Part shown: piece after piece, positions 53,301 through 61,674 of the stretch
Layout of the letters: each line of letters starts with the position of its first letter
How positions within the stretch are numbered: the first letter of the stretch is position 1
NCBI RefSeq assembly: GCF_900142525.1
Contig: NZ_FRBD01000016.1
Coordinates: 54,961-118,960 of the forward strand
Source of the DNA: Xylanibacter ruminicola
Lineage (GTDB): Bacteria; Bacteroidota; Bacteroidia; Bacteroidales; Bacteroidaceae
Direction of reading: 5' to 3'
DNA: 64,000 bases
Position numbers and translations under genes: made by a program
Notes under the pieces: generated by a model
What the model saw: only the letters and a program-made list of their open reading frames with translations
Told to the model about the DNA's origin: nothing
The model's database searches: none

Positions 53301-54176
53301 ATGAGATTAGACGGAAGACGCGAAAGCTCGAATGTTGAGGATCGCCGCGGATTGAGCGGTGGTGCTAAGGCTGGTATCGGTGGTATCGGCGGTATTATCC
53401 TGATTGCTCTGTTTACCTTTCTTCAGGGTGGCGATGTGACCGACGTGGTGAACAACGTTGTGCAACAGACCATGCAGGCTCCGACAGAGACGGTGGGCGA
53501 GGAAAACTTTACTGAAGAAGAACAGGAATTGGCCTCTGACTGTAAGAAGATTCTGGCCTCGACAGAGGAGGTTTGGACTAAGGTGTTCCAGGACAACGGT
53601 TGGGGCGAATATCAGTATCCTACGCTGGTGCTGTTTACTAATCAGGTAAACTCTGCCTGCGGTTCGGCTACGGCTGCGGTTGGTCCGTTCTATTGCTCGG
53701 GTGACCAGAAATTGTATGTCGACTTGTCGTTCTTCACACAGATGAAACGTCAGCTTGGTGTAGAGGGAAATACGTTTGCCTATGCCTACGTGATAGCTCA
53801 CGAAATAGGTCATCATATCGAGTATCTTACAGGTACACTGAATAAGGCGCATTCGGCTATGAATCAGACAGATAAGGTGACGGCTAACCAGATTAGTGTA
53901 CGCCTGGAGTTACTGGCAGATTACTATGCTGGCGTTTGGGCTCACTATGAAGACGCGATGAATCACTCGATGGAGTATGGCGATCTGGAGAAGGGCTTGG
54001 AGTTGGCTAAGGCTATCGGCGACGACTGGTTGCAGAAGAAGGCTCAGGGTCGCGCTACACCTGAGTCATTCACTCACGGCACCAGCGAGCAGCGTAAGCG
54101 TTGGCTGAAGCGCGGATTTGAAACTGGCGACATGCGCACCAGCACCTTCTCTGTTCAAAATTATAATAATCTTTGA
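53301..54176 (+). CDS. YpfJ-type neutral zinc metallopeptidase
   Basis: 291 residues from ATG 53301, preceded by an A-rich leader. Begins MRLDGRRESSNVEDRRGLSGGAK, the conserved N-terminus of this family, followed by a membrane helix (GIGGIGGIILIALFTFLQGG) and, near the middle, HEIGHHIEYL (HExxH zinc site) with the third ligand expected in LELLADYYAGVWAHY. Membrane-bound, active site outside. Function of the family is not well known. Confidence 0.88.
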   Translation: MRLDGRRESSNVEDRRGLSGGAKAGIGGIGGIILIALFTFLQGGDVTDVVNNVVQQTMQAPTETVGEENFTEEEQELASDCKKILASTEEVWTKVFQDNGWGEYQYPTLVLFTNQVNSACGSATAAVGPFYCSGDQKLYVDLSFFTQMKRQLGVEGNTFAYAYVIAHEIGHHIEYLTGTLNKAHSAMNQTDKVTANQISVRLELLADYYAGVWAHYEDAMNHSMEYGDLEKGLELAKAIGDDWLQKKAQGRATPESFTHGTSEQRKRWLKRGFETGDMRTSTFSVQNYNNL

Positions 54177-54184
54177 TTTTATGG

Positions 54185-54261
54185 CCTACGGATTATACGG
54201 ATTTTACGGATTTAATTAACTGCGACGGATAATAATCCGTAAAATCCGTATAATCCGTAGG
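54185..54261. terminator. Perfect 28-bp inverted repeat built from 9-bp units, likely bidirectional terminator
   Basis: Arms 54185-54212 and 54234-54261 are exact inverse complements. Each arm is three copies of ACGGATTnT. It lies between convergent genes (YpfJ-type and rlmH). No long T-tract, so it may also be a dispersed repeat with mRNA-stabilising action. Confidence 0.6.
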
Positions 54262-54274
54262 TAAAATATAAACT

Positions 54275-54745
54275 TTATTCGTGATGATAAGGTTCACCTT
54301 TAATAATGGTGCAGGCACGGTAGATTTGCTCTGTGAAAACAAGGCGAATCATCTGATGCGAGAACGTCATTTTTGATAAAGAAATCTGCTCGTTGGCCCT
54401 TGAGTAAACGGCTTGCGAGAATCCATACGGTCCGCCAACGACGAATATCAGTCGGCGGGCTGTATTTCTTTTCTGCTCCAGCCACTTGGCAAACTCTATG
54501 CTGCGGAATTCCTTACCATGCTCATCTAGCAGTACAACGGTATCGCTAGGCTGAATCTGCTTTAGAATCAGCTCGCCCTCGGCCTGTTTCTGTTGCTCCT
54601 CGCTCAGGCTTCTGGTATTTTTGAGTTCAGGGATAGTGAATAGCTCGAAGGGCATATAGTGGCCAATGCGATCTACGTAATCGTTGATGCCTGCCTGGAA
54701 ATGCTTGTCGGTGGTCTTACCAACCAAAATCAGAATCGTTTTCAT
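54275..54745 (-). CDS. rlmH: 23S rRNA pseudouridine-1915 N3-methyltransferase
   Basis: 156 residues. VLLDEHGKEFRSIEFAKWL, the SPOUT knot FVVGGPYGFSQAVYSRANEQISLSKMTFSHQMIRLVFTEQIYRACTIIKGEPYHHE is diagnostic. Its ATG overlaps the lysozyme stop by 4 nt. Confidence 0.97.
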   Translation of the reverse strand: MKTILILVGKTTDKHFQAGINDYVDRIGHYMPFELFTIPELKNTRSLSEEQQKQAEGELILKQIQPSDTVVLLDEHGKEFRSIEFAKWLEQKRNTARRLIFVVGGPYGFSQAVYSRANEQISLSKMTFSHQMIRLVFTEQIYRACTIIKGEPYHHE

Positions 54746-56061
54746 TTTATCGATTTTTGGGCCACAAATTGGTCGAACTGACTCTTGTAGCCGTTAAACA
54801 CATTGATGTCAACATCGCCTGTGATGCCTTTGACGCGACCATCGGAGCAGAGTTGCCAGAAGGCCAGACGCACATCGGGCTTATATTCGCCGTAGCGGGC
54901 TATCCATACATCGTAGTCGCGCTTAATGTCGGGTACCATACCGAAATACTTGTTGATGAACATCTGGTTTATATATAAAATAGGTGAAACGCCGCAACGG
55001 GCTTTGACCATACGGAGCCAAACGCGAATCTGCCGGAACATCTTCTCAGGGCCGCCGGCTGCTGCTATCTGTGCATCGCTGGGTTCCACATCGAGCACAG
55101 GAGGCAGATCGCCTTTCAGGAACTTGGTGTGTTTGATGAAATGCTGAGCCTGGGCTGCACCCGAACTCTTGAGCGAGAAGAAGTGATAGGCACCGATGGG
55201 GATGTGGTGCTTGCGAGCCTGGGCGTAATCGTTGGCATAATACTTGTTGGTGATGCTGATGCCCTCGGTGCTCTTGATGAAGATGAACGATACGGGGTAA
55301 TCGGCCTTGCCGTGAACATTCTTGTGCGTTTTGCGGCCTAGGTAGTTGATGCCAAGTTGTTTCCAGTTGATAGGGAACTTGTGGCGACCCTTGCCGTGTT
55401 GATAGCGGGCGATGTCGATGCCGTAGATGCGCTCAGAGGTGTACTTCATGCGTTCGCCCCAGAATCGGCCTTTCTTCCATTCGCCAACCTGTAGTCGGGC
55501 ATCTTCGCCTGCTAGCGTGAAGAGTTGGATGCCGAATCCGTCGCGAGCATTATCAACCCAGTGGCCTTCGAAGTAGCTGCCATCAGCAATGTAAGCGCCG
55601 TGACCGTGGGCTGAGGTGCCTCTGAAATCACCCAGATAGGTGCCCAGCGTATCGATGCGGAGACCCGTCTTGATGGTGTCGGCATCGTAGGTGCCCACAA
55701 TCGTAAAGCCAGCAGTGTCTACCGCTAGGGCTGTTCCCTCGTGTATACGATTGCGCCATGTTCCTACGTTCCAAACGGTTAGTCGGCGGGCTGGTTCTAT
55801 GCTGAGTCGCTTGCCGTTGGCAAAGGCGGCTACTATTTCGTAACCTTCATCCATCACGTTGTGACGGTCGAAATAGTATCTGAATTCGTCGTCGAGACCT
55901 GCGGGGATGGTGTCCTTGGTCAGGGTGTCGGCATGTGCGGGGATGGTTTGTCTGATGGCGGCGCTTAGCTGCATGCCTTGGTGGGCAGGGCGGGGCAGAA
56001 GGTAAGTTGATGCCGACAACAGCAGAAGGGGTGATATAATAGATATTAATACCTTTTTCAT
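54742..56061 (-). CDS. GH25 lysozyme with N-terminal MORN repeats
   Basis: 439 residues. Signal peptide (~1-26), a domain with VAAFANGKRLSIEPARRLTVWNVGTWRNR, two to three MORN-like repeats (GTYLGDFRGTSAHGHGAYIADGSYFEGHWVDNARDGFG), then a GH25 barrel: YGIDIARYQ, FIFIKSTEG, IGAYHFF, with the catalytic pair Asp324 and Glu326 in PPVLDVEPS, and DVDINVFNG at the end. Muramidase acting on peptidoglycan in the periplasm or outside. The MORN part probably binds membrane or guides location (inference). Confidence 0.87.
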   Translation of the reverse strand: MKKVLISIISPLLLLSASTYLLPRPAHQGMQLSAAIRQTIPAHADTLTKDTIPAGLDDEFRYYFDRHNVMDEGYEIVAAFANGKRLSIEPARRLTVWNVGTWRNRIHEGTALAVDTAGFTIVGTYDADTIKTGLRIDTLGTYLGDFRGTSAHGHGAYIADGSYFEGHWVDNARDGFGIQLFTLAGEDARLQVGEWKKGRFWGERMKYTSERIYGIDIARYQHGKGRHKFPINWKQLGINYLGRKTHKNVHGKADYPVSFIFIKSTEGISITNKYYANDYAQARKHHIPIGAYHFFSLKSSGAAQAQHFIKHTKFLKGDLPPVLDVEPSDAQIAAAGGPEKMFRQIRVWLRMVKARCGVSPILYINQMFINKYFGMVPDIKRDYDVWIARYGEYKPDVRLAFWQLCSDGRVKGITGDVDINVFNGYKSQFDQFVAQKSIK

Positions 56062-56082
56062 TTATTTACTACTTTTCGGATG

Positions 56083-56114
56083 CAAAGATACAAAGAAATT
56101 TCTTATATTTGCAA
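56083..56114 (-). promoter_or_regulatory. Promoter of the lysozyme-rlmH operon
   Basis: Minus strand TTG (56112-56114), 21 nt, TATCTTTG (56083-56090). Confidence 0.7.
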
Positions 56115-56228
56115 CCAAAATCGCTATAAAATTAAATATGTGTATGAGGAATTGATATTGATTTATGCCAGTAAAAATGGTGAAAAGTAATAAAATGTTA
56201 GTTTTTTAATTAAAAAAGTTACGATTTG

Positions 56229-56260
56229 TTTGTTTATTCCAATGAAAAAGATTAATTTTG
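56229..56260 (+). promoter_or_regulatory. Leucine operon promoter
   Basis: TTTG at 56229-56232, 20 nt, TAATTTTG at 56253-56260: full consensus. Transcription should start near 56267, giving a ~215-nt leader that holds the attenuator. Confidence 0.85.
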
Positions 56261-56287
56261 CACCCGAAATTAAAATTGAGATCAAGA

Positions 56288-56356
56288 ATGAAGAGTCTGA
56301 ATCTACTTAACGGCCTAATTATTATTCGACTGCATGGGGCAGGCGGAAGTGATTGA
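56288..56356 (+). CDS. leuL: Leucine leader peptide
   Basis: A 22-codon ORF, too short for normal gene calling: ATG 56288, TGA 56354-56356. It begins MKSLNLLNGLIIIRLHG; five Leu (codons 4, 6, 7, 10, 15) and three Ile sit in the first 15 codons. It lies ~20 nt after the predicted transcript start, ahead of an antiterminator/terminator pair. It probably measures leucyl-tRNA (perhaps isoleucyl-tRNA) supply through ribosome stalling. Confidence 0.75.
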   Translation: MKSLNLLNGLIIIRLHGAGGSD

Positions 56357-56423
56357 GGTGCGCGTAGATGAAGCATTAAAGAGTAAACATAAAAATATTA
56401 AATACGAGCCTTTCTCACTTCCG
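56344..56423 (+). promoter_or_regulatory. Antiterminator pairing of the leu attenuator
   Basis: CGGAAGTGA (56344-56352), at the end of the leader ORF, is exactly complementary to TCACTTCCG (56415-56423). The latter overlaps the 5' arm and loop of the terminator, so the two structures exclude each other. A ribosome that reaches the leader stop codon would cover 56344-56352 and allow the terminator. Confidence 0.7.
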
Positions 56424-56441
56424 AGTGTGAAAGGCTTTTTT
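56408..56441 (+). terminator. leu operon attenuator (intrinsic terminator)
   Basis: GCCTTTCTCACT (56408-56419) pairs with AGTGTGAAAGGC (56424-56435), one mismatch, loop TCCG, followed by six T (56436-56441). It lies 41 nt before the leuA ATG. Confidence 0.88.
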
Positions 56442-56481
56442 GTTGGATATACAAACAAATTTAAATAAAAGACAAACAGAA

Positions 56482-57987
56482 ATGAGTGACAGATTGTTTA
56501 TTTTCGACACAACGCTCCGCGACGGCGAACAGGTGCCCGGATGCCAGTTGAACACCGTAGAGAAGATTCAGGTGGCAAAGGCGCTGGAGCAGTTGGGCGT
56601 GGATGTGATCGAAGCAGGATTCCCTATTTCAAGTCCAGGCGACTTTAACAGTGTGATTGAGATTTCAAAGGCCGTAACCTGGCCGGTGATTTGTGCGCTG
56701 ACTCGTGCCGTAGAGCGCGATATCGACGTGGCTTTCGAGGCGCTGCAGTATGCCAAGCACAAGCGTATCCACACAGGTATCGGCACCAGCGACGAGCACA
56801 TCCAGTTTAAGTTCAATTCTACACGTGAGGAGATTCTGGAGCGAGCCGTAGCCGCCACTAAGTACGCCAAGCGATTTGTGGACGATGTGGAGTTCTACTG
56901 CGAGGATGCCGGACGTACGGACAACGAGTATCTGGCACGTGTGGTAGAGGCTGTTATCAAGGCCGGAGCCACCGTTGTGAACATCCCCGATACTACCGGA
57001 TACTGTCTGCCACAGGAGTATTTCGACAAGATTAAGTACCTGAAGGAGCACGTTGATAATATCGACCGCGCCATCATTTCAACCCATTGCCACAACGACT
57101 TGGGAATGGCTACTGCCAACACCTTTAACGGTGTGATGGCTGGTGCCCGCCAGGTAGAGGTGACTATCAACGGCATAGGCGAGCGCGCAGGAAACACATC
57201 GCTCGAGGAGATTGCCATGATACTGAAGTGTCACAAGCAGTTGGGTATTGAGACTAACATCAATACCACCAAGATATATCCCACCAGCCGCATGGTTTCG
57301 AGCCTGATGAACATGCCGGTTCAGCCTAACAAGGCCATCGTGGGTCGTAACGCGTTTGCACACTCTAGCGGCATCCATCAGGATGGCGTGCTGAAGAATG
57401 TGCAGACCTACGAGATTATGGACCCCAAGGATGTGGGTATCGATGATAACAGCATCGTACTGACTGCCCGCTCAGGTCGCGCTGCACTGAAGCATCGTCT
57501 GCACGTGAACGGCGTTGATCTCACCGAAGAGAAGCTCGACAAGGTTTACGAGAAGTTCCTGGCTCTGGCCGACCAGAAGAAAGAGGTGAGCGATGCCGAT
57601 GCATTGATGCTGGCTGGCGCCGATACTGCTGATACGCACGCTGTTCGCCTCGACTTCCTGCAGGTTACTACAGGTAAGGGCGTGAAGAGCGTGGCCTCTA
57701 TCGGGCTCGACATCAGCGGACAGAAATTCGAGGCTGCGGCATCAGGAAACGGTCCTGTAGATGCAGCTATCAAAGCGCTGAAGAAGATTATCATGAAGCA
57801 GATGACGCTGAAGGAGTTTACCATCCAGGCTATCTCGAAGGGCTCGGACGATGTGGGTAAGGTGCACATGCAGGTGGAGTACGACGGAAGCTTGTACTAC
57901 GGATTCGGTGCCAACACGGATATCGTGACTGCCAGCGTCGAGGCATACATAGATTGTATCAACAAATTTAAAAAGGAAGACGAATGA
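56482..57987 (+). CDS. leuA: 2-isopropylmalate synthase
   Basis: 501 residues from ATG 56482; longer in-frame starts fall in the attenuator T-tract. [59 protein letters not shown] and HSSGIHQDG fit LeuA; the C-terminal leucine-sensing regulatory domain is complete ([30 protein letters not shown]). Condenses acetyl-CoA and 2-oxoisovalerate; first committed leucine step. Controlled by the attenuator and presumably by leucine feedback. Confidence 0.96.
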   Translation: MSDRLFIFDTTLRDGEQVPGCQLNTVEKIQVAKALEQLGVDVIEAGFPISSPGDFNSVIEISKAVTWPVICALTRAVERDIDVAFEALQYAKHKRIHTGIGTSDEHIQFKFNSTREEILERAVAATKYAKRFVDDVEFYCEDAGRTDNEYLARVVEAVIKAGATVVNIPDTTGYCLPQEYFDKIKYLKEHVDNIDRAIISTHCHNDLGMATANTFNGVMAGARQVEVTINGIGERAGNTSLEEIAMILKCHKQLGIETNINTTKIYPTSRMVSSLMNMPVQPNKAIVGRNAFAHSSGIHQDGVLKNVQTYEIMDPKDVGIDDNSIVLTARSGRAALKHRLHVNGVDLTEEKLDKVYEKFLALADQKKEVSDADALMLAGADTADTHAVRLDFLQVTTGKGVKSVASIGLDISGQKFEAAASGNGPVDAAIKALKKIIMKQMTLKEFTIQAISKGSDDVGKVHMQVEYDGSLYYGFGANTDIVTASVEAYIDCINKFKKEDE

Positions 57988-59381
57988 ACACATTATTTGA
58001 CAAGATTTGGGATAAGCACGTGGTGCAGCAGGTAGAGGACGGACCCACTCAGCTCTACATCGACCGTCTGTACTGCCACGAGGTGACATCGCCTCAGGCT
58101 TTCGACGGCATGCGTGCTCGCGGACTGAAATGTTTCCGTCCCCAACAGATATACTGCATGCCAGATCACAACACACCAACGCACGATCAGGACAAACCCA
58201 TAGAGGATCCTGTATCGAAGAAGCAGGTTGACACACTGGCTAAGAACGCTGCCGAGTTCGGACTGACACACTACGGCATGATGTCGAAGGATAACGGTAT
58301 CATCCACGTGGTGGGGCCTGAGAAGGGCCTGAGTCTGCCTGGTATGACGATTGTCTGTGGCGACTCGCACACCTCTACACATGGCGCTATGGGTGCTGTG
58401 GCTTTCGGCATCGGCACCAGCGAGGTGGAGATGGTGATGGCCTCGCAATGCATCCTGCAGCAGAAGCCTAAGTCGATGCGAATCACCGTGAACGGCCAGC
58501 TGGGCAAGGGCGTTACCGCCAAGGATGTGGCGCTGTACCTGATGGCGCAGATTACCACCAGCGGCGCTACAGGATATTTCATTGAATATGCGGGCTCAAC
58601 CGTTGAGGCGCTTTCGATGGAGGGCCGACTGACGCTTTGTAACCTCTCGATAGAGATGGGAGCGCGAGGCGGTTTCATAGCTCCTGATGAAACCACATTC
58701 GAGTACCTGAAGGGCCGCGAGTTTGCGCCTAAGGGCGAGGAATGGGATAAGGCTGTGGCTTACTGGAAGACGTTGAAGAGCGGCGATGATGCAGTATTCG
58801 ACAAGGAACTCACCTTTGATGCTGCCGACATCGAGCCCCGCATCACCTACGGCACCAACCCCGGTATGGGTATTGGTATCAACGACGCCATCCCCGAAAG
58901 TACACAAAAAGAACCGTCCCTTTTGTGTACTTTCGAGAAGGCGCTGAACTACATGCAGTTTAAGGCTGGGCAGAAGTTGCTGGGCACCAAGGTAGATTAT
59001 GTATTCCTTGGTGCTTGCACCAACGGCCGAATAGAGGATTTCCGGGCGTTTGCATCAATAGTTAAAGGCCGCAAGAAGGCCGATGATGTGGTGGCTTGGC
59101 TGGTGCCTGGTTCGTGGGCTGTGGATAAGCAGATTCGCGAGGAAGGTCTCGACAAGGTGCTGGCTGAGGCTGGTTTCGAGATTCGTCAGCCCGGATGCTC
59201 GGCCTGCTTGGCAATGAACGATGATAAGATTCCCGCTGGCAAGCTGAGTGTGAGCACCTCGAACCGTAACTTCGAGGGTCGCCAGGGCCCCGGTGCCCGC
59301 ACCATCCTGGCATCGCCCCTCACAGCCGCAGCCGCTGCCATCACGGGCGTCATTACTGATCCCCGAGAGTTATATAAATAG
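57984..59381 (+). CDS. leuC: 3-isopropylmalate dehydratase large subunit
   Basis: 465 residues. [37 protein letters not shown] and [18 protein letters not shown] supply the 4Fe-4S cysteines of the aconitase-type family. It overlaps leuA by 4 nt. Residues ~304-318 ([15 protein letters not shown]) are encoded by a palindromic element (58895-58935), in a loop that varies among LeuC proteins. Confidence 0.95.
   Translation: MNTLFDKIWDKHVVQQVEDGPTQLYIDRLYCHEVTSPQAFDGMRARGLKCFRPQQIYCMPDHNTPTHDQDKPIEDPVSKKQVDTLAKNAAEFGLTHYGMMSKDNGIIHVVGPEKGLSLPGMTIVCGDSHTSTHGAMGAVAFGIGTSEVEMVMASQCILQQKPKSMRITVNGQLGKGVTAKDVALYLMAQITTSGATGYFIEYAGSTVEALSMEGRLTLCNLSIEMGARGGFIAPDETTFEYLKGREFAPKGEEWDKAVAYWKTLKSGDDAVFDKELTFDAADIEPRITYGTNPGMGIGINDAIPESTQKEPSLLCTFEKALNYMQFKAGQKLLGTKVDYVFLGACTNGRIEDFRAFASIVKGRKKADDVVAWLVPGSWAVDKQIREEGLDKVLAEAGFEIRQPGCSACLAMNDDKIPAGKLSVSTSNRNFEGRQGPGARTILASPLTAAAAAITGVITDPRELYK
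58895..58935. repeat. 15-bp perfect palindrome arms inside leuC
   Basis: CGAAAGTACACAAAA (58895-58909) and TTTTGTGTACTTTCG (58921-58935) flank AGAACCGTCCC. The sequence resembles palindromic repeats with ACCGTCCC loops that I recall between genes of Bacteroidales; here it is translated in frame. Confidence 0.75.
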
Positions 59382-59396
59382 GTATAAGAGTTTATT

Positions 59397-59471
59397 CACT
59401 CCACCCCCTGGTCCCTCCTCTCGAGAGGAGGGGAATATTGAAGGAAAACGTTCTCGAGAGGGAGTGGGGTC
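59397..59471. repeat. GC-rich dispersed repeat between leuC and leuD
   Basis: CCCTCCTCTC-GAGAGGAGGG is a 20-bp perfect palindrome (59413-59432), preceded by CCCCCTGGT and followed by CTCGAGAGGGAGTGGGG, which can pair with the CACTCCACCCCC before it. Related to the element in mnmE (24735-24766). It makes the only large gap (106 nt) between the leu structural genes up to leuD. Confidence 0.65.
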
Positions 59472-59487
59472 GATAAAAATAAGAATT

Positions 59488-60084
59488 ATGAAACAAAAGT
59501 TTGATATAATTACCAGCACTTGCGTGCCACTTCCTTTGGAGAATGTGGACACCGACCAGATCATACCCGCGCGATTCCTCAAGGCTACAACCCGCGAGGA
59601 GAAATTCTTTGGCGACAACCTGTTTCGCGACTGGCGATACAATGCCGACGGCACGCTGAACAAGGACTTTGTGCTGAACAATCCTGAGTTCTCGGGCTGC
59701 ATCCTCGTGGCAGGCAAGAACTTCGGTTCGGGCTCGTCGAGAGAACACGCCGCCTGGGCCATTGCAGGCTACGGCTTCCGCGTGGTCATCAGCTCGTTCT
59801 TTGCCGATATCCACAAGAATAACGAGTTGAATAACTTCGTGCTGCCGGTGGTAGTGAGCGAGGCGTTTCTGGCTGAACTCTTCGATAGCATCGCCAAGAA
59901 TCCGAAGATGGAGGTGGAAGTAGACCTTCCGAATCAGACCGTTACCAACAAGGCTACCGGAAGCAGCGAGCACTTCGACATCAACGGCTACAAGAAACAC
60001 TGCTTGATGCAGGGACTTGACGACATCGACTTCCTGGTGCAGAACAAACAGAAAACAGAATTATGGGAACAAGCGAACAAGTAA
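59488..60084 (+). CDS. leuD: 3-isopropylmalate dehydratase small subunit
   Basis: 198 residues from ATG 59488. FDIITSTCVPLPLENVDTDQIIPARFLK, LVAGKNFGSGSSREHAAWAIAGYGFRVVISSFFADI are characteristic. Works with LeuC. The frame is open further upstream through the repeat, but the family N-terminus fits 59488. Confidence 0.96.
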   Translation: MKQKFDIITSTCVPLPLENVDTDQIIPARFLKATTREEKFFGDNLFRDWRYNADGTLNKDFVLNNPEFSGCILVAGKNFGSGSSREHAAWAIAGYGFRVVISSFFADIHKNNELNNFVLPVVVSEAFLAELFDSIAKNPKMEVEVDLPNQTVTNKATGSSEHFDINGYKKHCLMQGLDDIDFLVQNKQKTELWEQANK

Positions 60085-61637
60085 ATAAGTACAAGCGCAT
60101 ACAGCCCTTCGTGGAGATTATGGACTCTACGCTGCGCGATGGCGAGCAGACCAGCGGCGTGAGTTTTCTGCCTCACGAGAAACTGATCATAGCCCGCATG
60201 CTGCTGAACGATCTGAACGTGGATCGTATCGAGGTGGCATCGGCGCGAGTGAGCGAGGGCGAGCGCGAGGCGGTGAGCATGATATGCCGCTATGCCGCCC
60301 GTATCGACAAGCTGGAGAGGGTAGAGGTGCTGGGCTTTATCGACGGCGGAAAGAGCGTTGACTGGGCTGCGGAGTGCGGCTGCCGTACGCTGAATCTGCT
60401 GGCCAAGGGCTCGCTGAAACACTGTACCCACCAACTGCAGAAGTCGCCCGAGGAGCACATCGAGGATATCATCCGCGAGGTGAAGTATGCCCACACCAAG
60501 GGCATCACCGTCAACCTGTATCTCGAGGATTGGAGCAACGGCATGAAGGAGTCGCCACACTATGTCTATCAACTGATGGACGCGCTGTGCGATGTGGGCA
60601 TCCGCCGCTTTATGTTGCCCGATACGCTTGGCATCATGAACCCGCTGCAGTGCGTGGAGTATTTCCGCAAGATGGTTAAGCGCTATGCCGACACGCACTT
60701 CGATTTTCACGCCCACAACGACTACGATCTGGCCGTTTCGAACTCGCTGGCTGCGGTGCTGAGCGGTGCCAAAGGTCTGCACGTAACGGTGAACGGCCTG
60801 GGCGAGCGCTGCGGCAATGCACCGCTGTCGAGTGTGCAGGTGATTCTGAAGGACCAGTTCAACGCCCGCACCAACATCCGCGAGGGTAAGTTGAACGACA
60901 TTTCGCGCCTTGTCGAGAGCTACAGCGGCATTGTGGTAGCGCCCAATCAGCCTATCATCGGCGATAACGTGTTTACCCAGGTGGCTGGCGTGCATGCCGA
61001 TGGCGACAAGAAGGATAATCTGTATTGCAACGCCCTGGTGCCTGAGCGATTCGGGCGCCGACGTGAGTACGCGCTGGGCAAGAACAGCGGCAAGGCCAAC
61101 ATAGCCAAGAACCTGGAGGAGCTGGGTCTGGAGCTCACGCCCGAGCAGACGCGCCGCGTAACGCAGCGAATCACCGAGCTGGGCGATAAGAAGGAGATAG
61201 TGACGCAGGAAGACCTGCCGTTCATTGTGAGCGACGTGCTGAAGCACGATGCACCCGAGGATAAAGTAAAACTTGTAAGTTACGTAGTGTCAACGGCTTA
61301 CGGATTGAAGCCTGGTGCTAACGTGAAGGTAGAGATTAACGGTCGCGCGTACGAGGCCTCGGCTACCGGCGATGGTCAGTACGACGCCTTCGTGAAGTCG
61401 CTGCGCTACATCTACAAGAAGTATCTGGACCGCTCGTTCCCCGTGCTGCAGAACTACGCCGTTACCATCCCGCCAGGCGGACGTACCGATGCCTTGGTGC
61501 AGACCGTCATCACCTGGAACGACAACGGCAAAATCCTCCGCACCCGCGGACTTGATGCCGACCAGACCGAAGCTGCCATCAAGGCAACTTTCAAGATGCT
61601 GAACATCGTAGAAAATGAAAAAATAAATGAGTTATAA
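60063..61637 (+). CDS. Second LeuA-family synthase, probably (R)-citramalate synthase-like
   Basis: 524 residues. IMDSTLRDGEQTSGVSFLPHEKL, HFDFHAHNDYDLAVSNSLAAVLSGAKGLHVTVNGLGERCGN, HADGDKKDN and a C-terminal regulatory domain (KPGANVKVEINGRAYEASATGDGQYDAFVKSL). It is only distantly like LeuA at 56482. The longer, divergent form fits citramalate synthase (pyruvate plus acetyl-CoA, toward isoleucine); the product of this step uses LeuCD and LeuB next, which sit on both sides. Overlaps leuD by 22 nt. Confidence 0.8.
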   Translation: MGTSEQVNKYKRIQPFVEIMDSTLRDGEQTSGVSFLPHEKLIIARMLLNDLNVDRIEVASARVSEGEREAVSMICRYAARIDKLERVEVLGFIDGGKSVDWAAECGCRTLNLLAKGSLKHCTHQLQKSPEEHIEDIIREVKYAHTKGITVNLYLEDWSNGMKESPHYVYQLMDALCDVGIRRFMLPDTLGIMNPLQCVEYFRKMVKRYADTHFDFHAHNDYDLAVSNSLAAVLSGAKGLHVTVNGLGERCGNAPLSSVQVILKDQFNARTNIREGKLNDISRLVESYSGIVVAPNQPIIGDNVFTQVAGVHADGDKKDNLYCNALVPERFGRRREYALGKNSGKANIAKNLEELGLELTPEQTRRVTQRITELGDKKEIVTQEDLPFIVSDVLKHDAPEDKVKLVSYVVSTAYGLKPGANVKVEINGRAYEASATGDGQYDAFVKSLRYIYKKYLDRSFPVLQNYAVTIPPGGRTDALVQTVITWNDNGKILRTRGLDADQTEAAIKATFKMLNIVENEKINEL

Positions 61638-61674
61638 TAATTAATAACCGTAGGCAATACAAAATAATAAATAT

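Noticed and set aside
56440..56481. Upstream extension of leuA
   Set aside because: It would start in the attenuator T-tract; the family N-terminus and operon structure favour 56482.
58895..58935. Intrinsic terminator inside leuC
   Set aside because: No T-tract follows, and the palindrome is in frame within an intact coding sequence.
59988..61247. 419-codon open frame antisense to the second LeuA-like synthase
   Set aside because: Mirror of a clear enzyme gene; composition is rich in Leu, Val, His and Gln as expected from reverse reading.
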